Assembly (NCBI RefSeq): GCF_004770895.1
Contig: NZ_RQHS01000015.1
Location: 1 to 64,000 of the forward strand
Reading direction: 5' to 3'
Source: Leptospira dzoumogneensis
GTDB taxonomy: Bacteria > Spirochaetota > Leptospiria > Leptospirales > Leptospiraceae
DNA: 64,000 bases
Shown: positions 1-9,695 of the stretch, piece after piece
Layout: each line of letters starts with the position of its first letter
How positions within the stretch are numbered: position 1 is the first letter of the stretch
Notes under the pieces: generated by a model
Told to the model about the DNA's origin: nothing
Databases searched by the model: none
The model's input: only the letters and a program-made list of their open reading frames with translations
Translations under genes and position numbers: made by a program

Positions 1-37
1 TTCCCCTCCCGGGTGAACTCCTTCAGGCGTAAAGACC

Positions 38-65
38 ATATTAATTACGTCACTCAACCGGTCAA
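38..65 (-). promoter_or_regulatory. Candidate sigma-70 promoter pointing out of the window
   Basis: Read on the minus strand, TTGACC (65-60) and TAATAT (43-38) are separated by 16 nt, a good match to a vegetative promoter firing leftwards. A minus-strand ATG at 39 opens 13 codons to the window edge (MVFTPEGVHPGGE), but it has no visible Shine-Dalgarno and overlaps the -10. The real start of any such gene is therefore probably beyond the window or leaderless. This rests on motif match only. Confidence 0.35.
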
Positions 66-81
66 ATCACTTTTGTAAAAA

Positions 82-561
82 TTGATTCGAATTTCCGGAG
101 AAAATTCAAAGAAAACAAAGGAATTTTTGGAAGTTTTTCGGAAGAAATTCCATAAAAGGATTCATGATTTCGTTTTAAGATCCGACAGACTTTCGGACGC
201 AAGAATTAATAATTTATTTCAAAATGAATATTATAAAAATATAAAGTTTTTCTTTTACTTACGGCTTCTTGTGAATATTTTTGAATAACAATTTTGATTC
301 ACACAGAGGCGCAAAGACACGGGGGTTTCTTGTCTTTGCGGCAGAGATACGTAGGACTTTAGTCCTGGCGAAGCCAGGATGAGCGCGACTGCGCGAATCC
401 GTAGTAGCTCGACCCGAGTGAAACGAGGGGGCCGCCCCCATTGAGATCGCTGCGGAATGTTGCAAAAAAGTCTATGTTTAGGAAGAAAAAGGAATTCGAA
501 TTTAGGGTTTAGAATTTCAAGTTTCTTGCAAATGGAGAAGGGTCGAAAATTTTATCTTTAG
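82..561. other. Intergenic region without a supported gene, carrying dispersed repeats
   Basis: This 480-bp stretch precedes the patatin gene. A TTG-started 68-codon frame at 82-288 is AT-rich, low in complexity and lacks a ribosome binding site, so I do not call it. From about 298 the sequence holds one copy of the 'cacagaggcgcaaagacac' repeat, including a small hairpin (aaagaca/tgtcttt). From about 355 it holds one copy of a longer GC-rich element that recurs near 10440. Nothing else is recognisable. Confidence 0.5.
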
Positions 562-1572
562 ATGAGTTCGTATTTTTCTCCTGGAGAATCGGAACAGACC
601 GGTATGATGGTCGGCTTGCCCAAGGCCAAAAAAGGCGCGAGGGCATTGGTGGTCGCGGGCGGAGGAATGAAAGGTTCCTTTGCAGGCGGGGCTTTGTATG
701 CGATCAATCAGGCAGTGCCTTCTACATACTTCGATCTAATTTTAGGAGTTTCTTCCGGCTCCTGCGCGGCGGCTTATTATACGACCGGCTATGAGACGGA
801 TCATGCCCATGGTTTGAAAATTTTGGATATTTGGAGAAAAGAGCTCACGGGCAATCAATTGATCTCTTTTTTAAATCCTTTCCGAGGCAAAACTTTTCTA
901 GATCAAGAATATCTAATAGACTATTTGTTCGGAACTAAGTATAGGCTTCCTTCCGAATATTTGGAGAAGAAGGAAACTTCTCCTTTTTATGTGGTGGTCA
1001 CGAATCTTGCAAAAGCAAGAGCGGAATATGTGAAGGCCACCGCTTCTAACGTTCTGAATTTATTGAAGGCAGCAACTTCTTTGCCTATCGCCACTAGAGG
1101 AAAATGGAAATTGGGCGGGCAATATTATGGGGATGGCGGGATCTCGGATCCGATCCCAGTAGAGTCTGTTATCCAAGCGGGTTATAAGGATATTACGGTT
1201 GTATTAAATAGTCCCGAGGACGAATTTTCAGATCCGATCCCCGGATTCCAAGGCTGGCTTTCTTATCCTTCTAATAAAAAACTTTCTCATATGATCACTA
1301 AGGTGCATCATACTATGTACAATCGTGCGGTCCGTATCATCCAATCTCCTCCTAAAGGTGTAAAGATCAGAGTGATCTCTCCGGATGAATCCGAATTGAG
1401 CATGGTAACTACCAGCTCTAAACTTTTGAATCGTTCCGTTACAAAAGGTATGGAAGCCGGACAAAGATTGGTCGCGAATATGATCGCAGAGATCTCCGAA
1501 CTCAAAAACAAATCCAAACTTTTAAGAAAACTTTGGCTTCCTACGATCCGTCCGGAAGAAGGTAAAGGTTGA
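562..1572 (+). CDS. Patatin-like phospholipase
   Basis: Patatin-fold serine lipid hydrolase expected to cleave acyl chains from phospholipids or related esters. The 336 residues show the oxyanion glycine motif GGGMKG (about 33-38), the nucleophile elbow GVSSG with Ser64, and the DGG dyad motif with Asp191. All catalytic elements are intact. There is no obvious signal peptide, so it is probably cytoplasmic or peripheral to the membrane. The length fits single-domain bacterial patatins of the YjjU/RssA type. The ATG at 562 was kept, although the best purine-rich stretch (ggagaaggg, about 533-542) is rather far. A second in-frame ATG at 604 would still leave every motif intact. The gene converges with the sigma-like gene, with one base between the two stops. 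Substrate is unknown. Confidence 0.85.
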   Translation: MSSYFSPGESEQTGMMVGLPKAKKGARALVVAGGGMKGSFAGGALYAINQAVPSTYFDLILGVSSGSCAAAYYTTGYETDHAHGLKILDIWRKELTGNQLISFLNPFRGKTFLDQEYLIDYLFGTKYRLPSEYLEKKETSPFYVVVTNLAKARAEYVKATASNVLNLLKAATSLPIATRGKWKLGGQYYGDGGISDPIPVESVIQAGYKDITVVLNSPEDEFSDPIPGFQGWLSYPSNKKLSHMITKVHHTMYNRAVRIIQSPPKGVKIRVISPDESELSMVTTSSKLLNRSVTKGMEAGQRLVANMIAEISELKNKSKLLRKLWLPTIRPEEGKG

Positions 1573-1573
1573 T

Positions 1574-2410
1574 CTAAGCGGCTTCCGAAAATCTGATCTT
1601 TTTTAGATCTTCTTTTCTTTTTAATTCGGAAATTGCAAAATAATATGCTTTTCGAACGGAATGTTCGCTGAGTCCCAAATACCATCCTATCTTTTTGAAA
1701 CTTTTTTCCTCAGTTACTGCCCCGCATATTTCGAGTAATTGTTTTCTGGAAATTTTCCATCTTTCTAAATTTTCGAAATGATGGATCTGCATGTTTTGGT
1801 AAAGTCTGGAAAGTTTTTCGTTTAGTTCTTTTTTTCTAAGCCAGGATTTTCTTTCTTCTTCTATATCTTTTGAATAATAATCCTTCAGTTTTAGTTTTTT
1901 CTTTTTGAGTTTAGAATAGAATAATCTAGATTCTTTTAAATTCAAAGGGACCCTATGTTTTAGCTTGAGAATAAGAGAAGAGATCGGGTCCATTTCGGAT
2001 AGAATGTTTTGGACCAAACCGGAAGTTTCCTGGGTTTGGCTGAGTATTTCGTTAGTGAACTCCGATCTTGGATCGTAAAATCTTTCGAATCCATCGGACA
2101 AAATTTCGCTTCGATTGAGTCGGATCTCTTTTCTTCTTTGGTTCCATATTAAATTTTTGGTATATGTTGTGAAAAACGCTGGGAAATTGGAATATCCTCT
2201 TTTTTTGAATAAATGTAATACTTCTTCCGCGTCCAAAACCAGTTTTAGAACGATTTCCGAACAGGAATCTTCGTCCAAATGGTATCTTCCTTTGGCGAGT
2301 GCCCAGGCCCAGATCCATGCTTCTTTTAGAAAATTTTCGGAGTTCCCTTCCCTAAAATAGAATTCAACGGAAGAGATCAGTCTTTTGTCTTTTTCGGTGT
2401 ATTTTTCCAT
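1574..2410 (-). CDS. Degenerate sigma-70-family-like protein
   Basis: 278 residues, Lys/Glu-rich. The first third resembles sigma region 2: an aromatic-rich helix, then a stretch about residues 78-97 with FFTTYTKNLIWNQRRKEIR, like the region 2.3/2.4 helix of ECF-type factors. The last 50 residues (FKKIGWYLGLSEHSVRKAYY) read as a region 4 helix-turn-helix. The middle is a long charged linker not usual for ECF factors. It may be a divergent sigma factor or another DNA-binding regulator. No anti-sigma gene is adjacent. The assignment rests on pattern resemblance only. Confidence 0.5.
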   Translation of the reverse strand: MEKYTEKDKRLISSVEFYFREGNSENFLKEAWIWAWALAKGRYHLDEDSCSEIVLKLVLDAEEVLHLFKKRGYSNFPAFFTTYTKNLIWNQRRKEIRLNRSEILSDGFERFYDPRSEFTNEILSQTQETSGLVQNILSEMDPISSLILKLKHRVPLNLKESRLFYSKLKKKKLKLKDYYSKDIEEERKSWLRKKELNEKLSRLYQNMQIHHFENLERWKISRKQLLEICGAVTEEKSFKKIGWYLGLSEHSVRKAYYFAISELKRKEDLKKIRFSEAA

Positions 2411-2513
2411 GATCGGATTTCGAAGAAGAAGACCCGATCTTCTACAAATATAAAAATGGAACCGTTCGCCTTAGATCCTAAATCGGGAACTAAGACGAAC
2501 TTTTTCGTATTTT

Positions 2514-3287
2514 TTAATTCGCGATCCCTACCGTAAGATTTGCGATATATCCTCCGGTAGAAGAATCCTCAGTGATCGTACATAATTCCAAACTTAGATC
2601 CGAACTAGAGTTATTGAATATATTATCATAACAATTTCCCGGAACGGAAGTATTTTGGCCATGAGCGGAATACAGAGAAGTAGTATATACTGTTTTTGTA
2701 ATATCTTCCGGGAAAGCGATTTGAGAAGTTGCCACAAGCCCGCTATTCAAATATACCTGAAAATGGATATGAGTCACCCTTCCCGCATACCAACCTGGAT
2801 AGATCGTGGTAAAGTTCACGATCCCGGAACTATCAGTGAGTTGTATTCCTCTGCAAAAAGTTTCTCCTATATAATTTTTGTTACCCAAATATCCGGATTC
2901 ATTGTATCCTGAATAATATCCGTCCTTATCACAATGCCATACATCCACTCTTGCATTCGAGATCGGATTACAATTATCGTTTATATTCTGGATCGTTAAT
3001 ACAAGACTCAAAGGGATCCCTGTCTTTCCCTCGGTGATATCTTGGCGGAAATAAGAAGAATTAGAACTCAGATCCAAAGGATAAGGGCCTTCCGTTTCGT
3101 GTGGGATCAAAGCGCATACGGAAGAATCGGAAACATCTGCAGCATTACAGGAAGAAGTATCCAGAATTCCCTGCAATAAGCCAAGATTAGAAGGAGAACT
3201 ATCCTTTTGAGAATTACAGGAATTAGCAAGCCCTGTAAAAACGGCACCGGACACGAATATACTTTTCAGAAAATCTTTTCTTTTCAA
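2514..3287 (-). CDS. Intradiol ring-cleavage dioxygenase-like lipoprotein
   Basis: 257 residues. The N-terminus (MKRKDFLKS, then a hydrophobic stretch ending in LANSC) looks like an export signal with a spirochaetal lipobox, giving a mature Cys at about 24. The core matches the protocatechuate 3,4-dioxygenase family: VWHCDKDGYYSGY (first Tyr ligand near 124-125), then CRGIQLTDSSG, then PGWYAGRVTHIHFQV with Tyr167, His173 and His175. The non-heme Fe(III) Tyr2His2 ligand set therefore appears complete. Exported members of this family are known but poorly characterised, and the natural substrate is unclear. No other aromatic-degradation genes are nearby, so a role in catechol catabolism is not supported by context. 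Confidence 0.78.
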   Translation of the reverse strand: MKRKDFLKSIFVSGAVFTGLANSCNSQKDSSPSNLGLLQGILDTSSCNAADVSDSSVCALIPHETEGPYPLDLSSNSSYFRQDITEGKTGIPLSLVLTIQNINDNCNPISNARVDVWHCDKDGYYSGYNESGYLGNKNYIGETFCRGIQLTDSSGIVNFTTIYPGWYAGRVTHIHFQVYLNSGLVATSQIAFPEDITKTVYTTSLYSAHGQNTSVPGNCYDNIFNNSSSDLSLELCTITEDSSTGGYIANLTVGIAN

Positions 3288-3541
3288 TGCAAACTCCGTA
3301 TTCTCTCAAATTGAACGAGAGAATGATTTAGATATTTTTTGCATCTAGATAAACCCGGTCGAAGCAGAAGGTTCCCGGAAAAATAGAAGAGAAAGTTTTT
3401 TACAAAATAAAAATCATAATTCTTCGGATAACAATGTTCCTTAAGGATGAAAGATCTAAAATGAAACCAAATCCGATTAAATTAGGTCGGAATAAAAAAC
3501 AAAACCAAGGAACTAACAAACTCCCGCAAGAGACAAACATT

Positions 3542-3934
3542 ATGAAAAAACTAATTTTACATTCTATACTAGCGCTCACCTTAACAGGAGCAGCATTCGG
3601 ACAACCCGGCGGAGGACCTGGAGGTCCTCCGGGAGAAGATCCATGCAAAACGGAAAGACAAACTTATTGTAAAGACTCAAGGCATGGTCATGAGTCCGAT
3701 CGTTGTCTTAGAGAATATATTTCTAAATTATCAGAGACTTGCAAAAATCATGTAAACGAAATGATGTCTCGTTTCGAAAAATTCAGATCGGCTTGTGCGG
3801 CCGATGAAGAAAAATATTGTAAGAACGTGGAACGTGGACCTGCTCATATGAGATGTATGAGAGAGAATGAAAGCAAGTTATCCGCTTCTTGCAAAGCGGC
3901 GCTTCCACCTCCTCCACCTGGAAATAGGATGTAG
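3542..3934 (+). CDS. Secreted Cys-rich repeat (GLG1/FGFR-like) protein
   Basis: I chose the ATG at 3542 because it begins a clean signal peptide (MKKLILHSILALTLTGAAFG) followed by a Gly/Pro-rich stretch; upstream in-frame codons look like leader. The mature part carries two tandem repeats of the Cys-rich GLG1-type pattern: C..E.QTYC...HG...DRCL....KLSETC, then C..DEEKYC....GP.HMRCM....KLSASC. Four conserved Cys per repeat suggest disulphide-bonded periplasmic or secreted modules. The tail is Pro-rich. The function of this repeat in bacteria is not established. The gene stands alone, convergent with the redox gene that follows. Confidence 0.75.
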   Translation: MKKLILHSILALTLTGAAFGQPGGGPGGPPGEDPCKTERQTYCKDSRHGHESDRCLREYISKLSETCKNHVNEMMSRFEKFRSACAADEEKYCKNVERGPAHMRCMRENESKLSASCKAALPPPPPGNRM

Positions 3935-3937
3935 ATA

Positions 3938-4501
3938 TTACGCAGGCAAAATCCCAGGATCATACTCATCCGTAGGTAAAGGAGTGCATCCAGGGATTTT
4001 GCTCCAGTCCGGTTCGTCTCCGATATGGCGATACGAATGAGTCCAGAGGATCCTATCTTTCAAAACTAAAAACACAGCAGGCATTCTGAGTAAATGTCTG
4101 CCTTGGACCCCGTAAAAGTTTCCTTTTGCAAGTGCGCGTACTGCACTTACCCAAACTTCCGGGCCTGCTAATTCGATTAAATTCCCTTCCTGCACTTGGA
4201 TCAGTTCATATAAGGAAGCGTTTGGATTTGAGATCGCTTTTGCTTCCGGCCAGAATCTGGAAAAAAATTCTTCTCCTTCTCTCTCTGAGTCCGGATACAC
4301 AAATAAAATCGGCGGGAATGCGGCCATTTCGGAACTGAAAAGCCTAAGGTCTTCTACCGTTTCTCTGCAAAAGATACAACCAAGATGACGCAGAAAAACT
4401 ACTAAACTAGGTTTTTGAGGAAGATTGTCCCCGAAACTTAGTCCGGTTAAATTTCTTCCTTGGACCTGGGATTCCAAAATTTCTTTCGGTAGGAATTTCA
4501 T
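3938..4501 (-). CDS. SelL-like peroxiredoxin-family redox protein
   Basis: 187-residue thioredoxin-fold protein. The active-site region VVFLRHLGCIFC has Cys42 and Cys45 at the end of the first strand, the CxxC arrangement seen in SelL-related and AhpC/TSA-2 type proteins, where the first position is often selenocysteine in other organisms. No signal peptide is seen, so it is probably a cytoplasmic thiol oxidoreductase or peroxidase. The FPPILFVYPDSE segment and the C-terminal WTHSYRHIGDEPDW strand fit the family. It converges with the Cys-rich protein gene with 3 bp between stops. The physiological substrate is unknown. Confidence 0.72.
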   Translation of the reverse strand: MKFLPKEILESQVQGRNLTGLSFGDNLPQKPSLVVFLRHLGCIFCRETVEDLRLFSSEMAAFPPILFVYPDSEREGEEFFSRFWPEAKAISNPNASLYELIQVQEGNLIELAGPEVWVSAVRALAKGNFYGVQGRHLLRMPAVFLVLKDRILWTHSYRHIGDEPDWSKIPGCTPLPTDEYDPGILPA

Positions 4502-4577
4502 CTCTCTTTCAAATCTTCTACGATACCGTAAAGGAAATCGATTGCTTTTCTAGTCCTTAGACGAATTTCTTTCTACA

Positions 4578-5288
4578 ATGGATTTGCATCTTATAGACAT
4601 TATCATCTCTCTTCTGACCCTCACAGCAATGGAAATCGTTCTAGGAATTGATAATATTGTGTTTCTTTCCATAGTTGTTGGTAAACTTCCTAAAGAACAA
4701 CAGGCAAGCGGCCGCACGATCGGTCTTTTAGCTGCTTTAGGCTTCAGGATAGGTTTGTTATTTACCGTAAGCTGGCTTGCAAGTCTTACAAACGGACTTT
4801 TCCAAGTGGGAAATTTTACGGTAACCGGAAGAGATCTGATCATGCTAGGCGGAGGACTTTTCCTGATCGCAAAAAGTACAAGCGAGATCCATCATAAAAT
4901 GGAAGAAGGTGAAACGGATCTGGATACAGGAGCTTCTCCTTCCTTTTTGAATGTGATCGTGCAGATCATCATTTTAGATATTATTTTCTCGGTAGATTCC
5001 ATCATTACCGCAGTCGGACTTTCCGGAAATCTGATGGTCATGGTACTTGCAGTTATCATCTCTCTTGTGATCATGCTGATCTTCTCAGGGAAGGTAAGTG
5101 ATTTTATCAATGAACATCCTACCATGAAAATTTTGGCTCTTTCCTTTTTGATCATGATAGGTGTGATGTTATTCGCGGACGGTTTACATTTCCATATTCC
5201 GAAAGGATATATTTATTTCTCTATGGCGTTCTCACTTCTTGTGGAATTCATAAATATGCGGGTTCGTAAGGCAAATCAATCCCCTTAA
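4578..5288 (+). CDS. TerC-family integral membrane protein
   Basis: 236 residues with about seven hydrophobic helices. It shows TerC-family signatures: [11 protein letters not shown] in the first helix and [15 protein letters not shown] in the middle, each with a membrane-embedded Asp that is conserved in the family. TerC/Alx-type proteins are linked to metal-ion (manganese, tellurite) homeostasis and, in some bacteria, to loading metals onto exported enzymes; the specific cargo here is unknown. The 3' end overlaps the convergent peptidase gene by 41 bp. Confidence 0.88.
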   Translation: MDLHLIDIIISLLTLTAMEIVLGIDNIVFLSIVVGKLPKEQQASGRTIGLLAALGFRIGLLFTVSWLASLTNGLFQVGNFTVTGRDLIMLGGGLFLIAKSTSEIHHKMEEGETDLDTGASPSFLNVIVQIIILDIIFSVDSIITAVGLSGNLMVMVLAVIISLVIMLIFSGKVSDFINEHPTMKILALSFLIMIGVMLFADGLHFHIPKGYIYFSMAFSLLVEFINMRVRKANQSP

Positions 5289-6696
5289 GAACTCTGGAAT
5301 TGATACGAGCCTTGCGATTCCAGACCGCCCAGCTCAGATTATAAAGTGGAGAAGACCAGAAGTTCGGAAGAATATTCCCGTTCACTGCAAGTTCCAATAC
5401 TTGGTTTCTCCATTTTTTATAAAGTTTATCCACCTCTTCCAAAGCTTCTTTAGTCACGGGATCCAGGGAAAAATTCCTGGCTTGGCCGAGGGTATATTCT
5501 ACTTTTTGAATATATTTTTCCTGCTTCTCCTTTAGCTCAGCACTAAAGATAGAAACCGCTTTATCATAATTTTTCAGACAAAGTCTATATAAAATTTCAT
5601 GATTCCACCAAAGGGAAGAATCCGGACTGGCACCTGGCTGCACAATATCTCCCTCTAAGAAAGTTTTTCCTGGAATGGAGAATGGAATAAAAACGGATAA
5701 AGAAGGTATAGAACAACCTGTCGCCCAAAACTGAGAATAAGCAGGACTTGTATCCAGTTCAGCCACAAAAGAAGAAGTTGTTTGGTTGGGAGAAAAAGGA
5801 CCTCCCGCATGAAGACAAACGGATCCCATTCCGGACTGAGTGGGAGAATATCCTATACTCTTAGAAGGAAAACCTCCTTGGCTGATGGAAAGAGGAACAC
5901 TTCCTTTTTCCTTGCCTTCCAACCTTAGGATCTGCATCGCCTCTGCAACACCCAACTTAGAACCGAAAAATTTTCCTCCTCCCGTGACGATCTCTCTCCT
6001 AACTTTACATTTACTGAAACTAGTAAATAGAGAATCTGAGAATGCTTCTTTAAAGGAGAAGTTCTCCCCCTTTTTCAGCCAACCTTTTGCTCTTGCAAAA
6101 TCGATCGCATGCGAATGAAGTCCGTCATAATCGGACTCTAAGGTAAGACCGTTTGAGATCGCATAAAAACCTTTGATCTTCTTCCAAGCCCAATATCTAT
6201 CTGCAGTTTCCAGAACATAAGCTTCTTTAGGATCGGCGATTATAAAACTATTATGATAGAAGAAGTTCCGATTGGAATAACCGCCGCATGCGTCCTGGCC
6301 GAATCTTTCTAGATATTCTATGATCAGATCTCTTGCATCTGCAGCAGTATCGGAACGTTCCAATCCGAGACGTAAAAGATCCATTCCAGTAAGACCGTCA
6401 TTCTTCTTTTCGATCTTAAGTTTTGTGAATACCGCCTCGTTACCGATCACAACACCTTTGGAATTTGCTCCCATCTCCGCTCCCCACATATGAAGAGGAC
6501 GAGAGATCAAAACTTCTCTGGATTTTTTAGAACTGGGAACATCTATAAAGGTAAGTCTTTGTTGGCTTTCCTTAGATATTTTTTCAGGATATCTTACCAG
6601 ACATTGGGGCTCGTTAGGTTCTCTATCCGAATTTTTTCCGAAGATCATTTTTCCGGAAGAAGTAGAATCCGGAGTGGCCACGAAAGTATCACACAT
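5248..6696 (-). CDS. C69-family (secernin-like) peptidase
   Basis: 482 residues starting [12 protein letters not shown]. Family members use an N-terminal nucleophile Cys exposed by removal of Met, and Cys2 is in place here. The following [13 protein letters not shown] block and [18 protein letters not shown] are typical of secernin/dipeptidase U34 proteins. No signal peptide is present, so it should act in the cytoplasm, probably on small peptides or amide substrates. The length fits secernins. The gene overlaps the 3' end of terC on the other strand by 41 bp. Whether it is a true dipeptidase cannot be decided from sequence. Confidence 0.82.
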   Translation of the reverse strand: MCDTFVATPDSTSSGKMIFGKNSDREPNEPQCLVRYPEKISKESQQRLTFIDVPSSKKSREVLISRPLHMWGAEMGANSKGVVIGNEAVFTKLKIEKKNDGLTGMDLLRLGLERSDTAADARDLIIEYLERFGQDACGGYSNRNFFYHNSFIIADPKEAYVLETADRYWAWKKIKGFYAISNGLTLESDYDGLHSHAIDFARAKGWLKKGENFSFKEAFSDSLFTSFSKCKVRREIVTGGGKFFGSKLGVAEAMQILRLEGKEKGSVPLSISQGGFPSKSIGYSPTQSGMGSVCLHAGGPFSPNQTTSSFVAELDTSPAYSQFWATGCSIPSLSVFIPFSIPGKTFLEGDIVQPGASPDSSLWWNHEILYRLCLKNYDKAVSIFSAELKEKQEKYIQKVEYTLGQARNFSLDPVTKEALEEVDKLYKKWRNQVLELAVNGNILPNFWSSPLYNLSWAVWNRKARINSRVLKGIDLPYEPAYL

Positions 6697-6745
6697 AGGC
6701 AGGGATACTAACTCCTCTCACAAGAAGAGCAAGATGTTTTTTAGT

Positions 6746-8071
6746 TTAGAGAACTTCCAAAAGTAGCATAGTCATATCGTCCTTAGGCGGAGAAGAATGT
6801 AGTCCGAGAACCGCTTCTCCCAAAGAATCCAAAAATACTCTGCCGGAAAGAGATATATAATCCCGGATCAGATCTAAGAATGCATCGTAACCGAAAAATT
6901 CTTTTTCTTCCAAATAAAACTCGAACATTCCATCCGAGAATAGTATGACTCTATCACCTGGTTCTAATAAAATTTCATAATCTCGATTGAATAATTTAGG
7001 AAGAGCAAGAAGCACCGTTCCCTTCCCCGTCAATTCTTGGACGGAACCATCCGACTTGATCAAAACCGCAGGATGATGTCCCGCATAAGAATAGGTCAAA
7101 GATCTTTTTTCTCGATCCAATCTCATATAAACTGCGGTGATAAAAAATCCACCGATCATAGTCATCAAAGACTCGTGGATCAGAGTTAGACCTTTAGATG
7201 GACTTTCCGCTACAGGAGCAGTGGTCTTAAATGCCATTACTGCCATCGCAGAAACCATCGCTGCAGAAACTCCATGACCCGCAGCATCCGCAAAGAAAAA
7301 GTCAAGCTCCCCTTCTTTGCCTAGATTCGTTTTGATCAGGTCCCCGCCCACACTTTCCAAAGGTTTAAAATAAGAATAGATCCTAAAATTTCCTGCTTCC
7401 GGAAATTCAAGATCCACAAGACCTTTTTGGGTTTTCTGAGCTATTGATAATTCTTCTTCTATATTGATCTGGAATTTTTCCATCTGCACATCCGCTTCTA
7501 ATAAAGTTTCGAATGTTCTCATTCTAAAACCGATCACAAGCACGGATAAAACACCCGAAGAGATCAGGCCGAAGTAATACATCCCAACATCTATCTTGGG
7601 ATCTTTCACATGTATTCCTACAAAGAATGCGATCGCTATGAATAGTAGAAGGACCGGAATTAATACCCTGCGATTATTGATAGAAACGCCTGTGCTAAAT
7701 ACAACTAGTATCAATCCGAAAAGGTAACCCAGATACAAACCGTTCACATATAAAAGATAAAATGAATGGATACTCATCACAGCGAAATGGAAGAGTAAAA
7801 CGGATTCGCAGTATTTTTTAAAATTTTCGAATTTAAAACTTAAGAATAGAGAGATACAGATTAGAGTAACGTGAGCGACTCTAATCCATCTTGGATCGGA
7901 GAGTCCCTCGGAAGCAGGATCGCCTAACAATAAACCGAACCCCGCGAAAAAAAGAAAAAGGAACATCGCGAAACGAAATCGCGAAAGAGATTCCTCTGAT
8001 AAGAATTCTTTTACGCTTGTGATTGCCGGCGTTTCATTTGTTTTGTTGGAAGAATTGTTCCTTGTAGACAT
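6746..8071 (-). CDS. Membrane-anchored SpoIIE-type PP2C phosphatase
   Basis: 441 residues. The N-terminal 200 residues hold about six hydrophobic segments. A short coiled region (MEKFQINIEEELSIAQKTQ) leads into a SpoIIE/PP2C catalytic domain (about 215-441). Metal-binding Asp residues sit in LESVGGDLIK, FFFADAAGHGVSAAMVS, VILFSDGMFEF and PPKDDMTMLLLEVL. Such phosphatases dephosphorylate serine/threonine residues, typically on anti-sigma-factor antagonists or anti-anti-sigma factors. No partner kinase is adjacent. The start overlaps the 3' end of the thioesterase gene by 38 bp, indicating co-transcription. A second phosphatase of the same design is at 18061-19431. Confidence 0.85.
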   Translation of the reverse strand: MSTRNNSSNKTNETPAITSVKEFLSEESLSRFRFAMFLFLFFAGFGLLLGDPASEGLSDPRWIRVAHVTLICISLFLSFKFENFKKYCESVLLFHFAVMSIHSFYLLYVNGLYLGYLFGLILVVFSTGVSINNRRVLIPVLLLFIAIAFFVGIHVKDPKIDVGMYYFGLISSGVLSVLVIGFRMRTFETLLEADVQMEKFQINIEEELSIAQKTQKGLVDLEFPEAGNFRIYSYFKPLESVGGDLIKTNLGKEGELDFFFADAAGHGVSAAMVSAMAVMAFKTTAPVAESPSKGLTLIHESLMTMIGGFFITAVYMRLDREKRSLTYSYAGHHPAVLIKSDGSVQELTGKGTVLLALPKLFNRDYEILLEPGDRVILFSDGMFEFYLEEKEFFGYDAFLDLIRDYISLSGRVFLDSLGEAVLGLHSSPPKDDMTMLLLEVL

Positions 8072-8456
8072 CTGGAATTGCCACCGGTTTACCAGTAGAA
8101 AAATTAAACCATAACAGCTCCGCTTTTCCAGTCAACACGCATTCCCCTGCTTGGTTCCACATGGAACAAACGATTGAAAAAGATCTGTTCTTAACGGATT
8201 CTAATTTTACGGAAATATCAATCGTTTCCGGAAAACGAACCTGCTTTCTATAATCCATTTCAATATGAGTCAGGACCGGTCCGCCTTCCATAGGTTTCTG
8301 AGGGGATTCCCAAAGGCCCATATCGTCGAAGTAGGAAGCTCTTGCAGTTTCGAAATATCTTGCATAGACCACATTATTCACGTGACCGAATGCATCCATA
8401 TCTCCCCAAGCTACTTTTTGTTGAACACTGTACGGGTATTTTTCCGGTTTAGACAT
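8034..8456 (-). CDS. Acyl-CoA thioesterase (4HBT hotdog fold)
   Basis: 140 residues with the 4-hydroxybenzoyl-CoA thioesterase/YbgC signature VAWGDMDAFGHVNNVVY, in which an acidic residue and His25 line the active site, followed by FETARASYF. It is predicted to hydrolyse an acyl-CoA in the cytoplasm; acyl chain preference is not visible. It lies directly upstream of the membrane phosphatase gene with a 38-bp overlap, so the two are probably translated from one message. Confidence 0.88.
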   Translation of the reverse strand: MSKPEKYPYSVQQKVAWGDMDAFGHVNNVVYARYFETARASYFDDMGLWESPQKPMEGGPVLTHIEMDYRKQVRFPETIDISVKLESVKNRSFSIVCSMWNQAGECVLTGKAELLWFNFSTGKPVAIPDVYKEQFFQQNK

Positions 8457-8491
8457 AGAGCTAGAAAAATCAAAGGGACTAATTCTGTAAA

Positions 8492-9088
8492 TCAGGACTT
8501 CTTCAAAAACTGTGCATACTTCTGAAAGGAATCTTTGTATAAACCCGGTGTAATATATTCTTCCAGACTAGAAAGAAAAACCTCAAAGCCGGACAATAGA
8601 GTCACCACTTCTATCTCTTCTTTACCATCGGAAAGAAAAAACGCAGATCTTTCGAATCGAACGGATTGAATATCCTGCCAAAGGATCCTTTTATGTTTTC
8701 GGAAAACTCCCTTAGACAAAATTGCATCCTGCTCCAATATAATTCTATAATTCTTACAATAGAGAATAAGCAAGGTTCCTATCGAAAAAAGAACAAAAGA
8801 CACTAAACACAAAATTGGATCCGGAAAACTGAAGATCCCATTCTTCTGAAAATTAAAATAAGTATCTCCTAAAAGAACAATTGGGACTAGCAAAATTAAA
8901 AAGAAACCCGCAAATCTATAAAAGATGGGTAATCTCAAATAACGTTTTGTATTCTTTTGGAGCTGAAGTTTATCAGTATGTTTAATAAAATATTCGAAGG
9001 TATATGTAAGAGAAAATGCAAATACGGACCCAAGCACCAAAACCAGGGCCGCTTCTTTCGAGAACCATTCTACATTTATAATATTCAT
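8492..9088 (-). CDS. Membrane protein with PH-like C-terminal domain
   Basis: 198 residues. Three hydrophobic segments occupy about 10-32, 52-72 and 88-108. The C-terminal half (ILEQDAILSKGVFRKHKRILWQDIQSVRF) looks like the bacterial PH-like fold that follows membrane helices in YdbS/DUF304-type proteins. I do not recognise a specific function. It is encoded downstream of the RNase P RNA gene on the same strand and upstream of the thioesterase/phosphatase pair. Confidence 0.6.
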   Translation of the reverse strand: MNIINVEWFSKEAALVLVLGSVFAFSLTYTFEYFIKHTDKLQLQKNTKRYLRLPIFYRFAGFFLILLVPIVLLGDTYFNFQKNGIFSFPDPILCLVSFVLFSIGTLLILYCKNYRIILEQDAILSKGVFRKHKRILWQDIQSVRFERSAFFLSDGKEEIEVVTLLSGFEVFLSSLEEYITPGLYKDSFQKYAQFLKKS

Positions 9089-9107
9089 GATCTAAGACAA
9101 TTGCAGT

Positions 9108-9499
<392 letters not shown>

Positions 9500-9539
9500 A
9501 AAACGAATTTAGAAGAATTCAATGCAAAGGCTATCTGTT

Positions 9540-9612
9540 TTTTAATCTCACGCAGAGACGCAAAGCCGTGGAGAAAATCAAACTCTGCGTCTCCACGCCT
9601 CTGCGTGCCAAT
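9540..9612. repeat. Inverted pair of the 'cacgcagagacgc' dispersed repeat
   Basis: TCACGCAGAGACGCAAAG near 9550 faces CTCTGCGTCTCCACGCCTCTGCGTGCC ending near 9610. The arms could fold into an imperfect hairpin. It lies just upstream of rnpB, between rnpB and the acyltransferase gene, and is one of about six intergenic loci of this family in the window. Confidence 0.7.
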
Positions 9613-9695
9613 GCAGCTCCGTGTGAAATAAAAATGTAAAAAAAAAGCTCTCTCAATTTTGCAACCTTCTACGCGAATAAACCTCATATTTAGCA

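Noticed and set aside
82..288. TTG-started 68-codon frame
   Set aside because: Low-complexity AT-rich product, no ribosome binding site, no family resemblance.
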